Assembly: GCA_016719225.1 (NCBI GenBank)
Contig: JADKAN010000001.1
Span: 310,001 to 374,000, forward strand
Direction: 5' to 3'
DNA from: Flavobacteriales bacterium
Lineage (GTDB): Bacteria > Bacteroidota > Bacteroidia > Flavobacteriales_F > PHOS-HE28
Length of the DNA: 64,000 nt
Part shown: one piece after another, positions 8,153 to 16,972 of the stretch
Layout: every line of letters starts with the position of its first letter
Position numbering within the stretch: the stretch's first letter is position 1
Position numbers and translations under genes: made by a program
The notes under the pieces: generated by a model
Seen by the model: only the letters and a program-made list of their open reading frames with translations
What the model was told of the DNA's origin: nothing
Database searches by the model: none

Positions 8153-10666
8153 ATGAAAACGTTAAGAACACTGCGGTATCTACTGATCGCCGCTTTATTG
8201 GGGATAGGCGGAAATGCCTTTGCTCAGACTGATATACTCGGCCATGGTGGCGGATTGGGTTACTATCTGGGCTGGGATGCCGGTGCGCCTCAGTCGCTGG
8301 ATATAAAACACAGGGGGAATTACCCGATCGACTTCTACACGGCCGATATACTTCGCATGCGCTTGAACCCCTCCGTGAGCTATCCCGTTGGCACTTTCCC
8401 ATCGGCACCGCGTATGGGCTTCGTGGGCATTAGTGGACGGTCCGGTTTGTTCAGCGGGTTCAACGGTCCCTTTACCCGGCTACACTTGGCCGATGATGAG
8501 GGAGCGAACAATCCTTCGGTCTACGCCCAGACCTTTGGCTACAGGCCGTGGATGCGCAACGGCATCACCTTTACGGGCAATAGCGACCAAGCGTACGTAG
8601 GCCAGAAGTTCAATGGCGAGGACCGTACGGACTTGATCTTTCAATGGAGCGACAACGCCGGTGGCGACCCTAATTATGGACCGGACCGGTTACGCTTTCT
8701 GTTCACCTCAACTCCAACCGGTGCTCCCAGTGGGTCTGGATCCCTGGATGGTTTGGAGGCATTGCGCATGTGGCCGAAGAACGCGAATGAGGTGAACGTG
8801 GGCATTGGCGATTTTGCAGCCACCACCACGGACCCTACGGAGCGTTTGCACCTTCTGACCGGCCGGTTGCGTTTGGAACAACTCCCTGATGACCCCATCG
8901 CTCCACCCACCTTGTTGAAGTTCTTGGTGGTGGACGATACGGACCCTACCTCTTCCGAATACGGGGTGATCAAGTGGCGGAACGTACCTCCGGGAACGGG
9001 TGGTGGTTGCGAATGGACACTTTTGGGCATTCCCGGCAGCAATAGCAATATCGCCACTGCTTACAACCTAAACCCCGGATGCCCACAGGGAGATAAGCGG
9101 GTTGGTATCGGTACGAACAACCCGGGTGCGAAACTCGGTGTAGAATCTAAAATTGTCGAAGGTGGCCCGGTGAACGGCCTGTTGGTGAAGGTGCTCAACC
9201 AAGGTGGAGGAGGATCCATTGGAATGGAATCCATGGTCACAACGGACAATGGTAGCCCAGCATCGCAGCCTGAAGCCATTCGTGGTACCTCCTTGAATGG
9301 TACCATTACCAACACCGGTATTTTGGGCAGAGCGACCATGTCAAGTGCAAATGGTTGTGATCAGAACCAAGCCGTTATCGGGGAAGCATTGGTGACCAAT
9401 GGGATCGTTGGTACGAACCGCGCCGGATCCTTCAGAGCAGAAGGCACCTCAGCGGTCGATAACAATGTTGCCAGCGAGAATGTTTCAATCGGGGGGAAAT
9501 ATTCAGTAGGCGTGAAAGCTTCGGCAACGAACACTTCCCAAGACTTGAGCGCCATTGGATTGAATGCGTCCGCAACCGGTTCCGCAAGTAAAGTTTTCGG
9601 CACAAGCAGTAAAGGCGAGGCTACATTGGGTGCTGGGGTGTCCAATGCATATGGGATATATGCACAAGGGTCGAATGCGGTGACCAATTTCGGTGTGGAT
9701 GCTTTGGCCAATGGAGGTGCTACCAACTATGGTGTGCGTTCGAATGTTTTTGGAGCCCCAGGGACCTTGAACTATGGCGTACGCGCATATGCGAATGGAG
9801 GAGGAGCGGGTTCAACTAACTACGGGGTATGGGCTCAAGCGCAATTCGGTACTACCAACTGGGCCGGTTATTTCGCAGGTCATGTACAGATCACAGGGAA
9901 TCTCTGGAACGGAGTCAATATGATTTTATCAGATGAGACCTTGAAGACCGATGTACAGGAACTGGACGGGAACCTCGAAAATCTGTTGCTTCTCTCACCA
10001 AAACGGTTCCATTACACTGATGCCGCACAAAACCGCATGGGTCTTCCTGCAACTGGTCAAATAGGCTTTATTGCCCAAGAGGTGGAAGAGTTGTTTCCCG
10101 AACTTGTTTCGTCCACTGTGATCGCCGCAATGGTCGATTCTATGGGGAATGAAACCGCACCTGCAATGCAAGTGAAAGGTGTAAACTATGTTGGTTTGAC
10201 ACCTCTACTGGTACTGGGTTACCAAGAGCAACGGACCCAGCTTTCGGACCTCCAAACAACGAACGCTGCCTTGACGGACGAACTTCAGGAACTGAATTTA
10301 CGCATGGATCAATTGGAACAAAGTTTGATTCAATGCTGCGCCGCCCAAGGCCAAGGCATGGCTCCCAACAATGGCGACCAGCGCAACGCACCAGCGGAAG
10401 AGTTGAAGGAGCAACGCTTGCTCATCATTCCCAACCCGGTGGCGGATCTTACCACGCTGCGTTACTACGTTCCACAAGCAGGCCAAGTAAGCCTGCAAGT
10501 GAGCAGCGCGGATGGCAAGCCCATGGAAACCTTGCGCGAGGAAAAAGCCGAGGCAGGGGAGTTCAGCTATACCTGGAACACCACGCAATTGGCGGCAGGC
10601 ACGTACTTCTGCACGTTGATGGTGGAAGGCAACGTGGTGGTGAAACGTGCTGTGAAGGTGAAGTGA
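8153..10666 (+). CDS. Secreted protein with S74 intramolecular chaperone domain and T9SS type A tail
   Basis: An 837-residue exported protein. The signal peptide is LLIAALLGIGGNAFAQ. A long repetitive Gly/Asn/Ala/Thr-rich middle (about 330-580) carries recurring NYGVxA-type motifs, like trimeric beta-helical fibre shafts. An S74 (endosialidase-type) chaperone domain then starts at SDETLKTDVQEL and includes the family motif GQIGFIAQEVEELFPELV. The Ser593 and Lys598 dyad (S plus five residues to K) used for self-cleavage is present. A coiled coil (about 690-725) and a T9SS type A domain (IIPNPVADLTTLRYYVPQAG to the C-terminus) follow. Such proteins form trimeric surface fibres. The ligand is unknown. 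Confidence 0.9.
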   Translation: MKTLRTLRYLLIAALLGIGGNAFAQTDILGHGGGLGYYLGWDAGAPQSLDIKHRGNYPIDFYTADILRMRLNPSVSYPVGTFPSAPRMGFVGISGRSGLFSGFNGPFTRLHLADDEGANNPSVYAQTFGYRPWMRNGITFTGNSDQAYVGQKFNGEDRTDLIFQWSDNAGGDPNYGPDRLRFLFTSTPTGAPSGSGSLDGLEALRMWPKNANEVNVGIGDFAATTTDPTERLHLLTGRLRLEQLPDDPIAPPTLLKFLVVDDTDPTSSEYGVIKWRNVPPGTGGGCEWTLLGIPGSNSNIATAYNLNPGCPQGDKRVGIGTNNPGAKLGVESKIVEGGPVNGLLVKVLNQGGGGSIGMESMVTTDNGSPASQPEAIRGTSLNGTITNTGILGRATMSSANGCDQNQAVIGEALVTNGIVGTNRAGSFRAEGTSAVDNNVASENVSIGGKYSVGVKASATNTSQDLSAIGLNASATGSASKVFGTSSKGEATLGAGVSNAYGIYAQGSNAVTNFGVDALANGGATNYGVRSNVFGAPGTLNYGVRAYANGGGAGSTNYGVWAQAQFGTTNWAGYFAGHVQITGNLWNGVNMILSDETLKTDVQELDGNLENLLLLSPKRFHYTDAAQNRMGLPATGQIGFIAQEVEELFPELVSSTVIAAMVDSMGNETAPAMQVKGVNYVGLTPLLVLGYQEQRTQLSDLQTTNAALTDELQELNLRMDQLEQSLIQCCAAQGQGMAPNNGDQRNAPAEELKEQRLLIIPNPVADLTTLRYYVPQAGQVSLQVSSADGKPMETLREEKAEAGEFSYTWNTTQLAAGTYFCTLMVEGNVVVKRAVKVK

Positions 10667-10717
10667 AGAGCACTTGCCTTCTGCACGCGGGCTGAGCAAA
10701 GCCCCGGAGCCTTGGAT

Positions 10718-10799
10718 GAAGTGGAGCGCAATGCGCGGAATACGTCAACAGGAAATGGCTGCACCAAGCGGGGCGGCCATTTCTTGTTGACGCCACTTC
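10718..10799. repeat. Two-tier inverted repeat between convergent genes
   Basis: An inner stem of 16 bp (10743-10758 with 10777-10792, a single mismatch) and an outer stem of 7 bp (GAAGTGG 10718-10724 with CCACTTC 10793-10799) are joined by an 18-base left bulge that holds its own small hairpin (GCGCAATGCGC). It lies between the S74 gene (plus) and corA (minus). No T run follows on either strand, so a simple intrinsic terminator is not the obvious reading. It may be a transcription-blocking structure or a REP-like element. Confidence 0.8.
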
Positions 10800-10880
10800 A
10801 AAGCTTCCATTCCCCCGCAGGTTCCCATAAACGGAGACCCAACGTGAGGAAAAGTAGGGAGGCATCTCAAAGCTCTGTTC

Positions 10881-11936
10881 TCACAGCCAACCTTTTCGCC
10901 GGAAAAGCCACAGCATGATCAACGAGATGCACAACATCGCGCCCATCACCACGAAGTAACCGTAGCGCCAATGCAGCTCCGGCATATGGTCGAAGTTCAT
11001 GCCGTACACACCTACGATGAAGGTGAGCGGGATGAAGATGGTGCTGATCACCGTGAGCAGTTTCATCACCTGTCCCATGCGCATGTTGAGCCCGGCATGG
11101 TAGGTGTTCTCCAAGTTGGAGAGCTGGTCCCGGAAAATGCTGATGCTTTCCGCGATGTATACCGTGTGGTCCTGCAGGTCGTTGATGTACCGCCGCGTGT
11201 TCTTGGCAATGAGCGCGCTGGGGATGATGTTCATCCGGCCGGTCAATTCCCTTGTGGGCGTTACTTGCCGGCTTACGCTGATGAGCTGGCGTCGCACTTC
11301 CTGCATGGCCAGCAGGTCCACATTCCGGGGCCTTGCGGTTACGCGCACCTCCAGCGCTTCAATGCGTTTGCCAAGGTCCTCCACGATCGCGAAGTAGTTG
11401 TCCACGATCACGTCGAGCAAGGAATACAGCAGGAAGTCCGCGCCCTTTTTGCGCAGCCGGCCCAGGTTCTTCCGGATGCGGTCGCGCACCGGTTCCATCA
11501 CGTCCCCCGGTTCGCTCTGGAAGCTGATCACCAAGCCTTTTCCCAACACGAAGCTGACCTGTTCGCTCCAGATCTCTTCACCTTCCGGATCGAAGCTGAG
11601 CATTTTCACCACCACGAAAAGATTGTCCTCGAACTCGTCGATCTTGGGCCGGTGGTCCGTGTTGAGCACGTCCTCCAACAGCAGCTGGTGCAGTCCGAAG
11701 CGTTCGCCGATCGCCGTGATGGCCTTGAGGTCGGCAAGACCTGCCACGTCGATCCACGTTACGTCCTTGGTGGGGTCGCCAACGTCGATCTTGTCCGAAG
11801 CCACGGCGCAGCGCTCCGAGAAGGTGTCCCCGTTGTAGACCATCACTTTGATGGTGGTGGCCACCTCCGGGTCCTCGCTCACGGGCACGAGGGATCCGGG
11901 CGGCAGACCGGCTTTCTCACTGCGGAGCTTGGCCAT
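10881..11936 (-). CDS. corA: CorA-family magnesium/cobalt transporter
   Basis: A 351-residue inner-membrane divalent cation channel. The long cytosolic N-terminal part is alpha/beta then coiled-coil, with two C-terminal helices. The invariant selectivity motif is seen as GVYGMNFDHMPEL directly after the first helix (TVISTIFIPLTFIVGV), and the basic tail FRRKGWL after the second. These define a functional pentameric CorA. The start at 11936 overlaps the end of the upstream mechanosensitive channel gene by 20 bases, so the two form a translationally linked pair. The substrate (Mg, Co or Ni) cannot be told from sequence. Confidence 0.95.
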   Translation of the reverse strand: MAKLRSEKAGLPPGSLVPVSEDPEVATTIKVMVYNGDTFSERCAVASDKIDVGDPTKDVTWIDVAGLADLKAITAIGERFGLHQLLLEDVLNTDHRPKIDEFEDNLFVVVKMLSFDPEGEEIWSEQVSFVLGKGLVISFQSEPGDVMEPVRDRIRKNLGRLRKKGADFLLYSLLDVIVDNYFAIVEDLGKRIEALEVRVTARPRNVDLLAMQEVRRQLISVSRQVTPTRELTGRMNIIPSALIAKNTRRYINDLQDHTVYIAESISIFRDQLSNLENTYHAGLNMRMGQVMKLLTVISTIFIPLTFIVGVYGMNFDHMPELHWRYGYFVVMGAMLCISLIMLWLFRRKGWL

Positions 11937-12834
11937 GCTGGATCGGGTTCACGCGGGTGTTGTCGGTCTGTACCGCTCGGCGGATGGGCAGCGCGAACGG
12001 GATATTGTTCTCGTTGAAGATCCTCAGCATCGCTTCATTGAGGTCGTAGTGCATGCGCCGAGCGGTCACGGGATCTTTCGCCCAGACATAGGTACGCAGG
12101 GTGATGGCGCCCTCGTTGATCTTCACCAGCCGCACGGTGATGGCCTCATCAGGCTTTTCCATGTTGGTGACATCCGGGCCCGGGATCCTGTCGGGGTGCA
12201 ACAACGCTTGGTGTTGGATCAGGCTGATCGCAAGCGGCACATCGGCATGCAGCGCCAGCTCGAACTCGATGAACTCACACGTGCATTCATCCTTGATGCT
12301 GCTGTTGATGATCCGGTCCTCGCTGAGGATGGAGTTCGGGATCACCAAGCGACGGTTCTCGAAAGTGAGGATGGTGGTATGCCGCAGGTTGATGTCCTCC
12401 ACCGTGCCGAAGGGTCCGGTTTCCCCCGCTTGGATGAAATCACCCACGCGGAAGGGTTTGAAGGCCACGATGAACGCACCGCTGATGATGTCGCTGAAGG
12501 CCTTCTGCGCCGCGAAACCGATGACCACCGCCAGGATACCGGCACCGGCGAAGAGGGTGAGCGCCAAGGAGCGCAACGAGGGAATGGTATAGATAATGGC
12601 GATGAGCGCCAGGATCACCATCATGGTGCGCACGCCGTTGCGGAAGAAGCGATAGCGCGTCATCTCCTCGCGGCCGTGCGCCTTCGCCTTGGAGTAGCCA
12701 CGGCGCAGGGCGAAGTAGATGAGCCGCTCCACGAACCACGCCGCGAACAGCACGGCGACCACCTTCAGCAGGATCAGCAGGTCCATGCCGAGGCTTTGCA
12801 TCAGGATCTCGAACTTGCTGGTTTCCTCCTTCAT
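11917..12834 (-). CDS. MscS-family small-conductance mechanosensitive channel
   Basis: A 305-residue inner-membrane channel that should open under membrane tension to release solutes. It has three N-terminal helices (about 16-35, 65-85, 92-115), then the conserved pore and MscS beta domain: GFAAQKAFSDIISGAFIVAF, FRVGDFIQ, GTVEDINLRHTTI, and VIPNSILSEDRIIN. The C-terminal alpha/beta vestibule ends with the MHYDLNEAMLRIFNENNIPF segment typical of the family. It is the first gene of a two-gene unit with corA (20-base overlap). Confidence 0.95.
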   Translation of the reverse strand: MKEETSKFEILMQSLGMDLLILLKVVAVLFAAWFVERLIYFALRRGYSKAKAHGREEMTRYRFFRNGVRTMMVILALIAIIYTIPSLRSLALTLFAGAGILAVVIGFAAQKAFSDIISGAFIVAFKPFRVGDFIQAGETGPFGTVEDINLRHTTILTFENRRLVIPNSILSEDRIINSSIKDECTCEFIEFELALHADVPLAISLIQHQALLHPDRIPGPDVTNMEKPDEAITVRLVKINEGAITLRTYVWAKDPVTARRMHYDLNEAMLRIFNENNIPFALPIRRAVQTDNTRVNPIQHGQAPQ

Positions 12835-12975
12835 TCCGTTGAGCGATGCTGCGAACTTACCGGTGATGGAGCGAGCCTCTTCATGACCCGCGCGAAGGCA
12901 TCAACGATCGGGCGTTCATGGCCGAAGGGATGCGCGGAATGAAGAACAGGACCAAGGGGGCCGGAAGGATCCCGT

Positions 12976-13683
12976 TCAAGCGTCCGCCAGCGAGGCCCGC
13001 AGTTCCACACCGCCCGCCACATCCTTGGGTTCCTTGCCGTACCGGAACACCCGCATGCCGCGACCTTCCACGGTAAGGCGGTCGCCATCCACGTTCAGCA
13101 GGGTGCCTTCGCGAAGGCCTGCCACCACGATACGCTGGTTGAGTTCCAGGAATTCCGCGATGCGCTGGTCGCGGCTTTCACCGCCATGCCCCGGCAGGGT
13201 CGCCTCGGTGTAGTGCGCGTTGATCTGGAAGGGCACCAGGCCCATGGCCCGCATCGTGGGCACCTCGGTAATGGGCATGTCATTGGTGGTCATGATGGTG
13301 GGGCAGGCCACGTTGCTGCCCGCGCTCCAACCCACGTAGGGAAGTCCGCCCAGCACGCGCACCCGGATCGCGCGCAACAGTTCGGTACTGTAAAGGGAGC
13401 GCAACAATTGGAAGGAGTTGCCACCGCCCACCGCTACCGCATCGGCAGTTGCCAAGGCTTTCGTTTTTTCCTTTTCAGTATGCAGGCTGAACACCTCATG
13501 CCCCATGACGGCAAAGGCTTCCTGCACCTTTTGGGCGTATGCGTCCAGGTCCGTTGTTACAGCGGCGAACGGCACGAAGGCGATCCGCTTCGGTGCACCA
13601 AGGAACTGGGTGAGGTGCTCTTTCGGCCAGCCCATGAATGGTTCGCCGGGCAGGGTGGAGTTGGAGAGTAGCAATAGGCGCAT
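12976..13683 (-). CDS. pepE: Peptidase E (dipeptidase E, family S51)
   Basis: A 235-residue cytosolic serine peptidase of the class-I glutamine amidotransferase fold; family S51 cleaves N-terminal Asp-Xaa dipeptides. The nucleophile elbow GWSAGSNVACPTI and the preceding AVGGGNSFQLLRSL match the PepE family, as do the N-terminal MRLLLLSNSTLPGEPFMGW and the HYTEATLPGHGGESRDQRI segments. The start at 13683 (MRLLLLSNS) fits the family. The frame extends 12 codons further upstream, but those residues are not typical. Length is normal. No obvious operon partner. Confidence 0.93.
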   Translation of the reverse strand: MRLLLLSNSTLPGEPFMGWPKEHLTQFLGAPKRIAFVPFAAVTTDLDAYAQKVQEAFAVMGHEVFSLHTEKEKTKALATADAVAVGGGNSFQLLRSLYSTELLRAIRVRVLGGLPYVGWSAGSNVACPTIMTTNDMPITEVPTMRAMGLVPFQINAHYTEATLPGHGGESRDQRIAEFLELNQRIVVAGLREGTLLNVDGDRLTVEGRGMRVFRYGKEPKDVAGGVELRASLADA

Positions 13684-13879
13684 GGGTCGGGTTATGCGGC
13701 CAAGATAGTTTGTCGACATCCGATCAGCTGATGATGCCTTGCGCTATTACCGTCGATCCGTGGATCAACGGCGTTAGTGGTGTGTGCTATACCGGACTGG
13801 TGCCGGGTAGGTCTTAATGCGCGGACCGATGCTGGGCCAGCCGGTCCTGGACTTCCTCACGATCACTTCGGCGGAGTTC

Positions 13880-15088
13880 CTACACCGTTCCGGGAACCTC
13901 TTCCAACAGGGGCAAGCGTAAGGTGAATTGCGTCCCTTTGCCCACGCCGGCGCTCTCTACCTGCACCGTGCCGCCATGCAGTTCCACCAAATTCTTTACC
14001 AAGGTGAGGCCCAGACCCAAGCCGCTGGTGGGGCGCTCCAAGGACCCATCGATCTGCATGAACATGTCGAAGATCCTGGACATGTTCTCAGCAGCTACGC
14101 CGATGCCGTTGTCCTTCACGTTGATCACCGCAAGGGTATTCTCCGCTCGGGTGGATAGCTCGATATGTCCACCGGGATCCGTGAATTTCCCTGCATTGCT
14201 GAGCAAATTGCCCAACACTTGTGCGATCCTGACCGGGTCGCCGTTCACATGCAGGGGCCGGTCCGGGCGGAACACGCGCAGTTCATGGCCAGCACGCAGA
14301 AGCTGTGCGTTCGAAGCTTCAATGGCCTGGTCCACCACAGTGGAAAGTTCGATGGTCTGCAGGCGGAGGTCGATCTTGCCCCGGGTAATGCGGCTAACAT
14401 CCAAGAGGTCGTCCACCAAGTGCACCATCTGCCTCACCTGCCTTTCGAGCATTTCCGCGACCGCGCGCACTTGTCCACTGTCCTCTGCGTTCAGTTGCAG
14501 TACATCCACAGCGATGCTCAAGGGGGCCAACGGATTCCGCAGTTCATGTGCCAAGATCGCCATGAACTCGTTCTTGCGCCGGTCAGCCTCGGAAAGGTCG
14601 GCCGCGATCCGGCGCAGCCGCTCCTCACTTGCATGCAGTTCGGCTGTACGGCTGGCCACGCGCTCTTCCAACAGGTCCGCATTGCGTTTTTGCTGCAGGG
14701 CATAACGCAGCGCACGCTCCAGCAAAGGCGCGTTCAGGTCCACCTTTTCCAGGAAATCCGTTGCCCCGGCTTCCATCGCGGCAAGGTCCAGCTCGCGGTC
14801 TTTTTGACCGGTGAGCATGATGATCGCGCTGTTGTCGCCTTTTTGGCGGGCTTCTTTCAATAGTTCCACCCCATTGCGTGCTCCCAAGCGGTAATCCAGC
14901 AAGCAGATGGCATAGCTACCCTGCAAGAGCATGTCAAGTCCGGTGGCGTAATTCGCCGCCCGGTCCAGCAGGTAAGGTCGATCGGGTATTTCCGCCAAGA
15001 GTTCGCGCGTGAGGATGTGATCATCCTCGTCGTCCTCGATCAGCAGCACCCTGACCCGCTTTTCCTCAACGGTCGCCGACCTCGTCAT
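13880..15088 (-). CDS. Hybrid response regulator / histidine kinase (REC-HisKA-HATPase)
   Basis: A 402-residue cytosolic signalling protein with no membrane segments. Residues ~12-130 form a receiver domain (VLLIEDDEDD acidic pocket, phosphoacceptor in CLLDYRLG, Lys in LEKVDLN). A linker coiled coil follows, then HisKA with AHELRNPLAPLS, and a HATPase domain with N-box GNLLSNAGKFTD, G1 DNGIG and G2 GLGLGLTLVKNL. All catalytic residues are present. The receiver at the N-terminus, before the kinase, suggests control of kinase activity by an upstream phosphodonor, which fits its place as last gene of a kinase, receiver, hybrid kinase operon. Its start overlaps the receiver gene by 23 bases. Confidence 0.95.
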   Translation of the reverse strand: MTRSATVEEKRVRVLLIEDDEDDHILTRELLAEIPDRPYLLDRAANYATGLDMLLQGSYAICLLDYRLGARNGVELLKEARQKGDNSAIIMLTGQKDRELDLAAMEAGATDFLEKVDLNAPLLERALRYALQQKRNADLLEERVASRTAELHASEERLRRIAADLSEADRRKNEFMAILAHELRNPLAPLSIAVDVLQLNAEDSGQVRAVAEMLERQVRQMVHLVDDLLDVSRITRGKIDLRLQTIELSTVVDQAIEASNAQLLRAGHELRVFRPDRPLHVNGDPVRIAQVLGNLLSNAGKFTDPGGHIELSTRAENTLAVINVKDNGIGVAAENMSRIFDMFMQIDGSLERPTSGLGLGLTLVKNLVELHGGTVQVESAGVGKGTQFTLRLPLLEEVPGTV

Positions 15089-15530
15089 TGGGCAATTCCA
15101 CGATTTCCAACCAATATTTCCCCATGGTCTTGATGATGTCCGCCAGGGCGCTGAAGGTCACGGGCTTGGTAATGTAGGAGGCAGCGCCGAGATCGTACGT
15201 TCGGAAGATGACCTCTTCCGCTTTGGAAGTGGTGAGCACCACCACGCGGATGTTCTTCAGGTGCGGATCGGCCTTGATGTCGCGCAGCGCTTCGCGCCCA
15301 TCCTTTTTGGGCATGTTCAGGTCCAGTAGGATCAAGCCCGGGCGGGGAGAATTGGCCGGATCGGCATACGGACCGCGACGATGCAGGTAGTCCATGAGCT
15401 CCACCCCATCGCAGACGAAGCGCAGGTCATTGTTCAAGCGGCTTTCTTCAAAGGCCTCTTTCGTCATCAGCCGGTCGTCGGCATCATCCTCGGCCATGAG
15501 GATCGTGATGGGGGTGCCAGGGTCTTTCAT
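15066..15530 (-). CDS. Single-domain response regulator (Rcp1-like)
   Basis: A 154-residue stand-alone receiver with no output domain. The acidic pair in MAEDDADDRLM, the phosphoacceptor in LILLDLNMPKKDG, VLTTSKAEEVI and the conserved Lys in YITKPV are present. The insert DYLHRRGPYADPANSPRPG is typical of receivers paired with phytochrome-like kinases (Rcp1 group). It overlaps the upstream kinase stop by 4 bases (ATGA) and the downstream hybrid kinase start by 23 bases, so it likely carries phosphate between the two. Confidence 0.95.
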   Translation of the reverse strand: MKDPGTPITILMAEDDADDRLMTKEAFEESRLNNDLRFVCDGVELMDYLHRRGPYADPANSPRPGLILLDLNMPKKDGREALRDIKADPHLKNIRVVVLTTSKAEEVIFRTYDLGAASYITKPVTFSALADIIKTMGKYWLEIVELPNDEVGDR

Positions 15531-16972
15531 GTTGCGGTTTCGGGTTGTACAATGGGCAGCCGGACCACGAACGTGGAACCCTCTCCCAGGACACTTCTTG
15601 CGGTTATGGTGCCACCGTGGCGCTCCACGATCTTACGGCAGATGGCCAGGCCCATCCCCGTCCCTTCGTATTCATTACGACCATGCAGGCGTTGGAAAAC
15701 ATTGAAGATGCGGTCCAAGTAGATCTCTTCGAAGCCGATCCCATTGTCCTGCACCGTGAGCTCGCACAAGGGAATGTCATGCCCGGCCCCGCCATGTTCC
15801 TTGCCCAACAGACGCCCTTGCACCCGGACGGTGGGTGCCACGCCGGGGCGATTGAATTTCAAGCCATTGCCGATCAGGTTCTGCAGTAATTGTTGCATCT
15901 GCACCGGGTCGGCCTCGATGCTGGGCAATGCGCCCGCCTCCACAAGACCCCCGGTCTGTTGGATGCGTCCTTCCAGGTCCGAGACCACATCCGTTAAAAT
16001 GCCGTTCAGGTCGGCGTGGACGAAGGGTTGTGCTTTAGTGGCGATGCGGGAGAAACTGAGCAGATCATCAATGAGCCGCCGCATGCGCACGGACGAGCTG
16101 AGGATCCGGTCGAGGTATTCGTTCCCTTGTTCGCCAAGCTGCTCGGAGCAGCGCTGCTGCAAACGGTCCCCGAAGGCTTGGATCTTGCGCAAGGGTTCCT
16201 GCAGGTCGTGCGAGGCCACGGAGGCGAATTGCTCCAGCTCGCGGTTGCTCCGCATCAACGCTTCCGTGCTGGCGTTCAGTTCGGCCGTGCGCTCTTCCAC
16301 TTTGCCCTCCAGCAGGTCGTGGGCCTCGATGAGCTCCCGCTCCGAGTTCAGCACTGCACGGCCCACCACCGTACCGGTGATCAAGGCGAACACGAGTCCC
16401 GCCAATAGCAGGCCCAGCGCCACCAGCAGGATGGTCTGCAGATTGGTCATCGTAGTGTTCCGCTGGGTCTCGTAACCCGCCATGGCCTCCGGCTGCATCT
16501 GGCTGCTCATGTATTGTTCCAGATCGAGCCGCATCCCGGTCAAGCGTTCGGAATCCGCCTTGCTCATGGGCCGCACGTTGGATGCCAACAGCTCCGCCAC
16601 GGTGGCCGTCAAGGCGTTCCATCGTTCCTTGAATCCTTGGGAAAGTTCCCGTTGGTGAGGTGTGATCGCCACAGCGTCATAGGCCACCAAGGCCGTATCC
16701 ACGGCTTGTTGCGCCTCATCGATCTCCTGGTGCACGGTCACATTATCCGTTTGCAGGTAGGACCGCACATTCAGTACATAACGGCCGGAACTGATCTCCA
16801 ACTGCCGCGTGTTGAGCAGGAAAGGCTGTGTGATCGTGGCTTGGCGCACCACGCTCGCCTGGATCGTCCGCACCTGCACCAAGGTCACCAAGGTGGAACC
16901 CACCAGCAGAAGCGTGAGCAGCCCGAAGCCGAGCCAGAGTTTCTGGGAAGTGGTCAGGGAGAGCTTCATCAA
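15527..16972 (-). CDS. Membrane sensor histidine kinase with CHASE3-like sensor domain
   Basis: A 481-residue kinase. One helix (about 10-32), a ~150-residue extracytoplasmic all-alpha region of CHASE3 type, a second helix (about 180-205), a short coiled coil, HisKA with FASVASHDLQEPLRKIQAF (phytochrome-type H-box with DLQEPL), and HATPase with NLIGNGLKFN, DNGIGFEEIYLDRIFNVFQRL and GTGMGLAICRKI. No HAMP domain is clear. It should autophosphorylate and pass phosphate to the next gene's receiver (ATGA overlap). The signal is unknown. It is the first gene of the operon. Confidence 0.94.
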   Translation of the reverse strand: MMKLSLTTSQKLWLGFGLLTLLLVGSTLVTLVQVRTIQASVVRQATITQPFLLNTRQLEISSGRYVLNVRSYLQTDNVTVHQEIDEAQQAVDTALVAYDAVAITPHQRELSQGFKERWNALTATVAELLASNVRPMSKADSERLTGMRLDLEQYMSSQMQPEAMAGYETQRNTTMTNLQTILLVALGLLLAGLVFALITGTVVGRAVLNSERELIEAHDLLEGKVEERTAELNASTEALMRSNRELEQFASVASHDLQEPLRKIQAFGDRLQQRCSEQLGEQGNEYLDRILSSSVRMRRLIDDLLSFSRIATKAQPFVHADLNGILTDVVSDLEGRIQQTGGLVEAGALPSIEADPVQMQQLLQNLIGNGLKFNRPGVAPTVRVQGRLLGKEHGGAGHDIPLCELTVQDNGIGFEEIYLDRIFNVFQRLHGRNEYEGTGMGLAICRKIVERHGGTITARSVLGEGSTFVVRLPIVQPETAT

